The notes under the pieces were generated by a model. That model saw only the letters and a program-made list of their open reading frames with translations. It ran no database searches and was not told the DNA's origin. The position numbers and the translations under genes are program-made. A stretch of 64,000 bases of DNA from JAXDMK01 sp963765955. GTDB taxonomy: Bacteria > Actinomycetota > Acidimicrobiia > Acidimicrobiales > AC-14. Location of the stretch: positions 558,001-622,000 of the forward strand of contig CAVXYA010000009.1 in NCBI GenBank assembly GCA_963765955.1, read 5' to 3'. Every line of letters starts with the position of its first letter. Within the stretch, counting starts at the first letter, position 1. Shown here piece after piece: positions 25,288-31,851 of this stretch.

Positions 25288-27957
25288 TCAGGCGGGAGCG
25301 GCGCCGGCGATGACGGCCAGGATCTCGTCGCCGTAGAGCTCGAGCTTGGTCGGACCGATGCCTGGCAGCGCCCGCAGGGCCACGAGCGAGCGGGGACGGG
25401 CGACGGCCACGCCCCGCAGGTATTTGTCGCTGAGGACGATGTAGGGGGGCACCGCGTCGCGGCGGGCCCGCCCCGTCCGCCACTCCCGGAGGGCGGCCTC
25501 GGTCGCCTCGGCGTCGGCGGGGAGGGGGGCGAGAGGGTCCCTCGGCCCCCGGGTGGATGTCCGGTCGCCACCGGCGCGGGTCTCGGTTGCCGGCCGGGTG
25601 TCGGTTCTGGTGTGGGCGCGAGGGGCGGTGCCGTCGAACTCGGCCAGGAAGGGCGACGGGCGGGCGGCGTCGCCCAGCACCGTCACCCGGTGCCGTCCCC
25701 TGGTGATCGCCACGTGGAGCACCCGGCGCTCCTCCTCCACGTCGTCCGCCAGCCGGTGGGGCATGAGGCCGGCGGTGGCGCCGAACACGGCCACCCGGGG
25801 CCACTCCCGTCCCTTGACCCGGTGGATTGTCGACAGCGTCACCCCGCCGGCCGTGGCCGGGCGCTGCAGCACCCCCCGCAGCCAGGGCTCGAACGACGCC
25901 GGATCGGGGTGCAGGGCCGCCACCTGGGACAGGGCCTCGAGGTCGTCGAGGTGGCTCGACCCGCCCTCGCCTGCCCGCGACGAGTCGAGCAGGCCCATAG
26001 CCCCGCCCAGTCCGATCTCGTCGCGGACCACGGCCAGGGCGGACGCGGTGGTGCCCGTGCCCATCTCGGTGGCCACCAGCCGCAGGTCGCGCACCAGCTC
26101 GCCCACCTTGGCCCCCACCTTGACGTCGTCGATGCGGTCGGCCATGGCGGCCAGCCGGTCGAGCGACAAGCGCCCCCGCAGCCACTTCGGGAACCACTGG
26201 GGGAACCCGCGGGACGGGCGGCGGTAGACCTCGACCACATCGCTCCCGTCGATGTCGTCGGGGTCGGCACCGATGCGCAGGTAGGCCAGGGCGGCCCGCA
26301 CGCCGGTGCGGTCGAGCACGCCGGCCCGCAACACCGAGTCGACGGGCACGCCCGCCTCGACCAGCGCCACCTGGGGGGCCAGGAGGAGGGAGTTCACCCG
26401 GGCCAGGACGGCCACGTCGGCGCCCGTGACCCCTTCCTCGGCCAACCAGCCGGCGATCACGTCGGCCACCGCCGCCCCGCCGCCGTCGGACGGATGGAGG
26501 CGGACGGTGAGGGCGCCCACGGTGGGGTCGGCCTCGGGCCCGGGCCGGATCTCCTTGGCCACCCGGCGCCGGTTGTAGGACAGCAGGTGGCGGGCGGCGC
26601 CCACCACCTCCACCGGGCAGCGGTAGTTGACCTCCAGGGGATGGTCGGCGGCGGCTGGGAACAGGCGCTCGAAGTCGAGGAGGAAGGCGGGGTCGGCGCC
26701 GGCGTGGCCGTAGATGACCTGGTCGTCGTCACCCACGCCGAAGACGTCGAGGCCGGGCGTGGCCAACAGGCGCAGGAGCAGGACGTGGGCCGGCGTGAGG
26801 TCCTGGAACTCGTCGACGAGCAGGTGTCGGCAGCCGGCCTGGGCGTGGCGCCGGAAGTTGCCGTCGGCCAGCAAGAGCTCGACCGCCCCGTAGACCTGCT
26901 CGTCGAAGTCGATGGCGCCCCGGGCCGCCAGCCGGGCTCGGAACGGGGCGAAGGCCTCGGCCAGGCCGGGCACGTCGTCGCGCGAGTCCTCTACCGCCAC
27001 CGGGTCACGCAGGCCCAGGCGGATGAGGGAGAGCCCGTCGATATATGGGCCGATCGGATCGGTGTTGACCCGACGCCGGGACTTGGGCACGAGGGTCTGC
27101 ACCAGGTCCCGCACCTCGCGCTCCTCGAGGAGCTCGGGGGCGCGACCCCGGGCTTCGGTGAGCAGGGCCAGGCCCAGGGCGTTGAGGGTGCGGACCCGGG
27201 GACGGAAGGCGGTGCAACGCTCCTCCATCTCCTCCCTGGCCTTCTTGTTGTAGGCCACGGCCAGGACGGTCTGGGTCTCGACCCCCCGGTCGACCACCAG
27301 GTGGCGGAGCCGTTCGGTGAGGACCCGCGTCTTGCCCGAGCCGGCGGGCGCGATCACCCGGGCCGGCCCCGCCCCGTGGGTGACGGCCGCCAGCTGGTCG
27401 GGCGCCAGCTGGGCGGCGGCCGCGGCCAGTGGGGGCGCGACTGTCAGCCGGCCGAGGGTCACGGTCTCGATGTGGACGACCGCGGAGGCGCCCGGGAGGT
27501 CGAGGGGCCCGCGCGGGCCGCCGTCGATCCAGGCCGGGCGGCCGTCGGGCAGGGCGACGTCGCCGGCGCCGTCCGGGGTGAGGGTGCGGGCGCCCAGGCG
27601 CTCGGCCTTGCGACCCCACCACCAGATCGGGTCGCCCTCGGCGCGGCCGTCGTAGTTGTTGGCCCAGACGAGGAAGTGCAGGCGGTCGAGCCAGGCTTCG
27701 AAGCCGGGGCCCAGGGTCCACGGCTCGACCGTCCACAACTCGGGTTCACGAAACCGGGCCGGGTCGATGGCCAGCGCCGCCACCACCGGCCGGCGGGTGG
27801 CCCACGCCTGGTGCAGCTCCCCGACGCACACTCCGGGGTCGGCCAAGGCGGCCTCGTCGACGATGACCACCGCCGACCCGGCCCACGCGTCGGGGATCTC
27901 CCCGTCGGCCATGACGACGACGCCGCGCCCGAGCGCAGGGGGTCCGGGGGCGGCCAC
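25288..27957 (-). CDS. UvrD/Rep-family helicase with HRDC domain
   Basis: This 889-residue superfamily 1A helicase has an unusual N-terminal extension of about 185 residues (with WANNYDGRAEGDPIWWWGRK) before the motor. Motor motifs are Walker A RVIAPAGSGKT (residues 200-210), LAVAYNKKAREEMEERC, Walker B LLVDEFQDLTPAH, GVGDDDQVIYGHAGAD, LEVNYRCPVEVV, and the C-terminal STIHRVKGREWPRVAVFG and VAITRGRHRVTVLGD. An HRDC domain closes the protein (VALRALPGIGPTKLELYGDE). It resembles mycobacterial UvrD2, which also has an HRDC domain. It probably acts in DNA repair. GTG and ATG start options exist near 27957. Confidence 0.88.
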   Translation of the reverse strand: MAAPGPPALGRGVVVMADGEIPDAWAGSAVVIVDEAALADPGVCVGELHQAWATRRPVVAALAIDPARFREPELWTVEPWTLGPGFEAWLDRLHFLVWANNYDGRAEGDPIWWWGRKAERLGARTLTPDGAGDVALPDGRPAWIDGGPRGPLDLPGASAVVHIETVTLGRLTVAPPLAAAAAQLAPDQLAAVTHGAGPARVIAPAGSGKTRVLTERLRHLVVDRGVETQTVLAVAYNKKAREEMEERCTAFRPRVRTLNALGLALLTEARGRAPELLEEREVRDLVQTLVPKSRRRVNTDPIGPYIDGLSLIRLGLRDPVAVEDSRDDVPGLAEAFAPFRARLAARGAIDFDEQVYGAVELLLADGNFRRHAQAGCRHLLVDEFQDLTPAHVLLLRLLATPGLDVFGVGDDDQVIYGHAGADPAFLLDFERLFPAAADHPLEVNYRCPVEVVGAARHLLSYNRRRVAKEIRPGPEADPTVGALTVRLHPSDGGGAAVADVIAGWLAEEGVTGADVAVLARVNSLLLAPQVALVEAGVPVDSVLRAGVLDRTGVRAALAYLRIGADPDDIDGSDVVEVYRRPSRGFPQWFPKWLRGRLSLDRLAAMADRIDDVKVGAKVGELVRDLRLVATEMGTGTTASALAVVRDEIGLGGAMGLLDSSRAGEGGSSHLDDLEALSQVAALHPDPASFEPWLRGVLQRPATAGGVTLSTIHRVKGREWPRVAVFGATAGLMPHRLADDVEEERRVLHVAITRGRHRVTVLGDAARPSPFLAEFDGTAPRAHTRTDTRPATETRAGGDRTSTRGPRDPLAPLPADAEATEAALREWRTGRARRDAVPPYIVLSDKYLRGVAVARPRSLVALRALPGIGPTKLELYGDEILAVIAGAAPA

Positions 27958-28076
27958 GAGCCGACCCTACGCAACCGCTGCGACAGTCTCCGTCGCCCGG
28001 CCCTGGGCTTTGTGGAGCAAAAGCGACGCGTGAGGTCGCCTTTCCTCCAGAAAAAGGTTCTGTACGTTCACCCCGG

Positions 28077-28082
28077 TAATGT
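28077..28082 (+). promoter_or_regulatory. -10 box for a leaderless Fur-family gene
   Basis: TAATGT (TANNNT) ends 7 nt before the GTG at 28090. No ribosome-binding site separates them, so the transcript likely starts at the GTG. Confidence 0.45.
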
Positions 28083-28089
28083 CCTGAGG

Positions 28090-28533
28090 GTGACGCCTCC
28101 CGCGGCCACCGCCGAGCGCCTGGAGCAAATCCTCAGGCTGCTTCGGGACCGGGGCGGGCGGGTGACCACCTCACGGCGGGCGATCATCGGCTCGCTGCTC
28201 CGGTCCGGGGGGCACGTGACCGCCGACGAGCTCACGTCCGAGATCCAGGCCGACTATCCCGACGTCCACCTGTCCACCATCTACCGCTGCCTGGAGACGC
28301 TGGCGGAGCTGGGGGTCATCGACCACGTCCACCTTGGGCACGGGCGGGCCGTCTACCACCTGGCCGACGAGACCCACCAACATCTGGTGTGCGAGGTCTG
28401 CAGCGCGGTGGTCGAGGTCCCCGACGAGGTGTTCGCCGAGCTCTCGGCCCGCCTGCGCACCGAGTACGGCTTCGCCATCCGGCCTCGCCACTTCGCGGTG
28501 CTGGGTCGCTGCGCCGCCTGCCTCGACGGCTGA
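28090..28533 (+). CDS. Fur-family metalloregulator, probably nickel-responsive
   Basis: This 147-residue Fur-fold repressor has a winged helix (GGRVTTSRRAIIGSLLRSGG, then VHLSTIYRCLETLAELGVID). The dimerisation domain carries histidine-rich metal ligands HVHLGHGRAVYHLADETHQH and two structural CxxC pairs, CEVC and CAAC. Genome position directly before the Ni/Co transporter cbiMNQO suggests a Nur-type role, repressing nickel uptake when Ni is bound; Zur or Fur specificity cannot be excluded from sequence alone. TTGC-N9-GCAA at 28609-28625 supports Nur. Confidence 0.82.
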   Translation: MTPPAATAERLEQILRLLRDRGGRVTTSRRAIIGSLLRSGGHVTADELTSEIQADYPDVHLSTIYRCLETLAELGVIDHVHLGHGRAVYHLADETHQHLVCEVCSAVVEVPDEVFAELSARLRTEYGFAIRPRHFAVLGRCAACLDG

Positions 28534-28565
28534 GGGCGCCGCCACGCAAGGAGGCACACCGCCTC

Positions 28566-28648
28566 TTGCGAACGGCTGCAATTGCGAAGGAGTGCGTTTA
28601 GGAAGCAATTGCGACCTCTAGGCAACGCCGCCGTAGGAGCGGTAGCAT
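28566..28648 (+). promoter_or_regulatory. Nur-box-like operator and promoter of cbiMNQO
   Basis: TTGC (28609-28612) and GCAA (28622-28625) are spaced by 9 nt, the half-site geometry reported for the Streptomyces Nur box. A second pair, TTGC 28566-28569 and GCAA 28578-28581, is spaced by 8. Three TTGCG copies (28566, 28582, 28609) occur in 50 bases. TAGCAT at 28643-28648 is a -10 candidate, placing the exact-spacing box at the -35 region, where a repressor would block polymerase. Confidence 0.5.
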
Positions 28649-28681
28649 CCAGCCCGCGTTCCGGCTCCGGAGAGGTACTGC

Positions 28682-29374
28682 GTGCACATTCCCGATGGGT
28701 TCATCAACGCCGGCGTGTCCGTCGGGGCGGGCGTGGTCGCGGTGGGCGCCCTCACCGTGTGCGTGCGCAAGACGGCGGACGTCATGGAGGACAAGCAGGC
28801 CCCCATGGCGGGACTGGTGGCCGCTTTCATCTTTGCCGTGCAGATGCTCAACTTCCCGGTGGCCGGCGGCACCAGCGGCCACCTCCTCGGGGGGGTGCTG
28901 GCCGCGGTCCTCGTCGGGCCCTGGGCGGGGGCGGTCTGCGTGGCCGTGGTGCTGCTGGTGCAGGCTTTGCTCTTCGCCGACGGCGGGCTTTCGGCGCTCG
29001 GCCTCAACGTCGTCAACATGGCCCTGGTCAGCGGCTTCGGCGGCTACGGGGCGTACGCCGTCCTGCGCAAGGTCCTGCCCACGCGGCGTACGGGCGCCAT
29101 GATCGCCGCCGGGGTCGCGGCGTGCCTGGGCGTCGTGCTGGCGTCGGTCGCCTTCACCGTGGAGTACGCCCTCGGCGGACAGGGCGGCGCGTCGCTGCGG
29201 GCGGTGGCGGGCGCCATGGTCGGCACCCATCTCCTCATCGGCATCGGCGAGGGCGTGATCACCGCCCTCACGGTGGGGGCGGTGCTGGCCGTGCGGCCCG
29301 ACCTGGTGGCGGGCGCGACCGACCTGGTGCCGAAGCTCGAGCTCCGATCCTCGACCGAGCCGGCGAGGACCTGA
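28682..29374 (+). CDS. cbiM: ECF transporter substrate-binding membrane subunit CbiM/NikM
   Basis: CbiM/NikM is the substrate-specific subunit of group I ECF transporters for cobalt or nickel. The mature N-terminus MHIPDGFI holds the family's metal-binding His2. Several membrane helices follow, with NFPVAGGTSGHLLGGVLAAV, FADGGLSALGLNVVNMALVS and a C-terminal GTHLLIGIGEGVITALTVGA, all family signatures. GGAGAGG at 28669-28675 supports GTG 28682. First gene of a tight four-gene operon. Confidence 0.93.
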   Translation: MHIPDGFINAGVSVGAGVVAVGALTVCVRKTADVMEDKQAPMAGLVAAFIFAVQMLNFPVAGGTSGHLLGGVLAAVLVGPWAGAVCVAVVLLVQALLFADGGLSALGLNVVNMALVSGFGGYGAYAVLRKVLPTRRTGAMIAAGVAACLGVVLASVAFTVEYALGGQGGASLRAVAGAMVGTHLLIGIGEGVITALTVGAVLAVRPDLVAGATDLVPKLELRSSTEPART

Positions 29375-29376
29375 CG

Positions 29377-29721
29377 GTGGCCGCCACAACAAAGCCAGGC
29401 CGGCTCAAGCTCTCCCTGTTCGTGGCCGCGGGGCTGGCCGTGGCCCTGCTCCTCGCCTTCCTCGTCAGCCCCGAGGCCAGCAGCCAGCCGGACGGGCTGG
29501 AGAAGGTGGCCATCGACCATGGCTTCGCCGACCAGGCCGACGACCACGGCCTCGCCGACAGCCCCCTCGCCGACTACGGGGTCAAGGGCGTCGACGACGA
29601 ACGCATGAGCACCGGCCTGGCCGGCGTCGTCGGCGTCGCCGTCACCTTCGCCCTCGGCGCCGGGCTCTTCGGGCTGCTGCGGTGGCGTCGGCGGCGGTCG
29701 GCCACCACCGTCTCCCCCTGA
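29377..29721 (+). CDS. cbiN: PDGLE-domain subunit CbiN/NikN-like
   Basis: This 114-residue protein has two membrane helices flanking an extracytoplasmic loop with the hallmark SQPDGLEKVAIDHGFA and LADYGVKGVDD. It is the accessory subunit that helps CbiM capture metal. It begins 2 nt after the cbiM stop. Confidence 0.88.
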   Translation: MAATTKPGRLKLSLFVAAGLAVALLLAFLVSPEASSQPDGLEKVAIDHGFADQADDHGLADSPLADYGVKGVDDERMSTGLAGVVGVAVTFALGAGLFGLLRWRRRRSATTVSP

Positions 29722-29722
29722 C

Positions 29723-30508
29723 GTGGCCGGCGGACCCAGTCCCACCGCCAGCCACGTCCACAGCCTCTTCGTCCACACCGACAGCCGGGTCCACCGGCTG
29801 CGCCCGCAGTGCAAGGTGGCAGCTGCGATCCTCTTCGTCCTGGTGGTCGTGGCCACCCCCCGGGAGGCGTTCTGGGCCTACGGTGCCTACGCGGTGGTGC
29901 TGGCGGTGGTGGCCGGCCGGGCCAAGGTCCCCGCGGGGCTGCTCCTGCGGCGGCTCACCATCGAGCTGCCGTTCGTGGCCTTCGCCTTCTTCCTGCCCAT
30001 CGTCGGCCAGGGGGAACGCACGGAGGTGCTCGGCCTCTCCCTGTCGGTGGCGGGCCTGTGGGGGGCGTGGAACATCCTGGTCAAGGGCACCCTCGGCGTG
30101 GCCACCACCGTCATCCTGGCCGCCAGCACGCCGATCCCCGATCTCCTCCAGGGCCTCGACCGGCTGCGCGTCCCCAAGGCGTTCACGGCGGTGGCCGGGT
30201 TCATGGTGCGCTACCTCGACGTGATCACCGAGGAGATGCGGCGGATGAAGATCGCCCGCCTGTCCCGCGGCTACGACCCCCGCTGGATCTGGCAGGCCAA
30301 GGCCCTCGCCTCCTCCATGGGGGCCCTGTTCATCCGGGCCTACGAGCGGGGGGAGCGGGTACACCTGGCCATGCTCTCGCGGGGCTACTCGGGGACGATG
30401 CCGGTGGTGGGCCAGCGGGACGGCTCGGCGGTGGAGTGGGTGACGGCCCTGTCGCTGCCGGCCCTGGCCGCGGCCATCGCCGTGGCCGCGTGGATCACCC
30501 GGCCATGA
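29723..30508 (+). CDS. cbiQ: ECF transporter transmembrane subunit CbiQ
   Basis: CbiQ is the T component coupling ATP hydrolysis to the substrate subunit. This 261-residue protein has four to six helices and the cytoplasmic coupling motif region EEMRRMKIARLSRGYDPRW, followed by MLSRGYSGTMP, both containing the 'ARG/SRG' signature used to dock on the ATPase. GTG 29723 lies one base after cbiN; the end overlaps cbiO by ATGA. Confidence 0.92.
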   Translation: MAGGPSPTASHVHSLFVHTDSRVHRLRPQCKVAAAILFVLVVVATPREAFWAYGAYAVVLAVVAGRAKVPAGLLLRRLTIELPFVAFAFFLPIVGQGERTEVLGLSLSVAGLWGAWNILVKGTLGVATTVILAASTPIPDLLQGLDRLRVPKAFTAVAGFMVRYLDVITEEMRRMKIARLSRGYDPRWIWQAKALASSMGALFIRAYERGERVHLAMLSRGYSGTMPVVGQRDGSAVEWVTALSLPALAAAIAVAAWITRP

Positions 30509-31275
30509 CCGGCACCGCCCCCGCCCCCGTCCCCGCCCTCGAGGTGCGTGACCTGGCCTACGCCTACCCCGACGGCCGCCAGGCCCTCTTCGGGTGCAGC
30601 TTCACCGTGCAGGCGGGAGAGCGGGTGGCGGTGCTGGGGCCCAACGGGGCGGGCAAGACCACCCTCGTCCTCCACCTCAACGGCATCCACACCGCCGGTG
30701 CCGGCGAGGTGGTGGTCGGCGGGCTGCCGGTGGTCAAGGCGAACCTCAGGGAGATCCGGCGGCGGGTGGGCATCGTCTTCCAGGACCCCGACGACCAGCT
30801 GTTCATGCCCACGGTGTGGGACGACGTCGCCTTCGGCCCGGCCAACATGGGCCTGCGGGGCGACGACCTGGCCCTGCGGGTGAAGGAGGCGCTGGTGGCG
30901 GTGGGGATGGACGGCTTCGCCGACCGGGTGCCGCACCACCTGAGCTTCGGCCAGCGGCGGCGGGTGGCGGTGGCCACCGTGTTGGCCATGGAGCCCGAGA
31001 TCCTGGTGCTCGACGAGCCGTCGTCGAACCTCGACCCCGCCGCCCGCCAGGAGCTGGCCGAGATCCTCGTGTCGCTGCCGCTCACCGTGCTCATGGTCAC
31101 CCACGACCTGCCCTACGCCCTGCAGCTCTGCCCCCGGGCCCTGGTGATGAACGACGGGGTCATCGTGGCCGACGGTCCAACCGGCCGGATCCTGGCGGAC
31201 GCGCCCCTCATGGCCGCCAACCGCCTGTCGCTCCCTTTCGGCTTCGACCCTCAGACCCGGCCGGCGACCTCGTAG
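30505..31275 (+). CDS. cbiO: ECF transporter ATPase CbiO
   Basis: This 256-residue ABC ATPase energises the Ni/Co importer. Visible motifs: Walker A GPNGAGKTT near residue 46, Q-loop IVFQDPDDQLFMPTVWDDVA, signature LSFGQRRRVAVATVLAME, Walker B ILVLDEPSSNLDP and the switch histidine in VTHDLPYALQ. It completes cbiMNQO and its 3' end overlaps the opposing copZ by 25 nt. Confidence 0.94.
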   Translation: MTGTAPAPVPALEVRDLAYAYPDGRQALFGCSFTVQAGERVAVLGPNGAGKTTLVLHLNGIHTAGAGEVVVGGLPVVKANLREIRRRVGIVFQDPDDQLFMPTVWDDVAFGPANMGLRGDDLALRVKEALVAVGMDGFADRVPHHLSFGQRRRVAVATVLAMEPEILVLDEPSSNLDPAARQELAEILVSLPLTVLMVTHDLPYALQLCPRALVMNDGVIVADGPTGRILADAPLMAANRLSLPFGFDPQTRPATS

Positions 31276-31466
31276 CCGGCCTCGTCGATGGCGGCCCGGA
31301 TCGCCTCGTCGGGCGCGACGCCCTCGACCCGCACCGTGCGGGATGCGATGTCGACGGCCACCGCGTCCACGCCGTCCACCTTGCCCACCTCGGCCTCAAT
31401 CGCGGCCTGGCAGTGGCCGCAGGAGATCGCCGGCACCGAGTAGGTGCGTACCTGCACGTCAGTCAC
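31251..31466 (-). CDS. copZ: Copper chaperone CopZ-like HMA protein
   Basis: This 71-residue ferredoxin-like metallochaperone carries the CxxC copper site in VPAISCGHCQAAIEAEVGKV (two cysteines at about residues 15 and 18) and the closing AAIDEAGYEV. It would hand Cu(I) to CopA. GTG 31466 is preferred over longer versions because it gives the normal CopZ length and is preceded by AAAGGGAG. It is divergent from csoR-copA across a shared operator. Confidence 0.88.
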   Translation of the reverse strand: MTDVQVRTYSVPAISCGHCQAAIEAEVGKVDGVDAVAVDIASRTVRVEGVAPDEAIRAAIDEAGYEVAGRV

Positions 31467-31490
31467 GATTCGAACTCCCTTTGCTTGCCA

Positions 31491-31515
31491 TACCCCTCCC
31501 CAGGTGGGGTACCCT
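31491..31515. promoter_or_regulatory. CsoR operator and csoR -10 box
   Basis: TACCCC (31491-31496) and GGGGTA (31506-31511) form an inverted repeat of the G/C-run type bound by CsoR repressors. TACCCT (31510-31515) overlaps its right arm and ends 6 nt before the csoR ATG, so bound CsoR would block its own leaderless promoter. The site also lies upstream of copZ. Confidence 0.65.
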
Positions 31516-31521
31516 AGCACC

Positions 31522-31851
31522 ATGAGAGAGGCTGACAAGAAGGCCCTGGTCAACCGGCTGCGCAGCGCCCGCGGCCACGTCGACGCCGTCATCCGCATGG
31601 TGGAGGACGACACCTACTGCGTCGACGTGATGAAGCAGCTGTCGGCGGTGCAGGGCTCGCTGGAGGCGGCCAGCCGCACCATGCTTCGCAACCACCTGGA
31701 GACGTGCGTGGCCGAGGCCATGCGCTCGGGGCGCACCACCGAGATCGTCGACGAGCTGATGCAGGCCCTCCGCTTCGACCGGGTCACCACCGGGCCCACC
31801 GCCGATCCGATTGCCGATTCGAGTGTCGGCCCGGTCGAGGCATGCCATTGA
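31522..31851 (+). CDS. csoR: Copper-sensing repressor CsoR
   Basis: CsoR is an all-helical repressor that leaves DNA when Cu(I) binds. The 109-residue protein shows the family helices ALVNRLRSARGHVDAVIRMV, the first ligand cysteine in EDDTYCVDVMKQL, then the His-x3-Cys ligands in LRNHLETCVAEAM. The C-terminal tail is longer than usual. ATG 31522 is 6 nt after a TANNNT box. The gene overlaps copA by 10 nt, so repressor and exporter are co-translated. Confidence 0.93.
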   Translation: MREADKKALVNRLRSARGHVDAVIRMVEDDTYCVDVMKQLSAVQGSLEAASRTMLRNHLETCVAEAMRSGRTTEIVDELMQALRFDRVTTGPTADPIADSSVGPVEACH

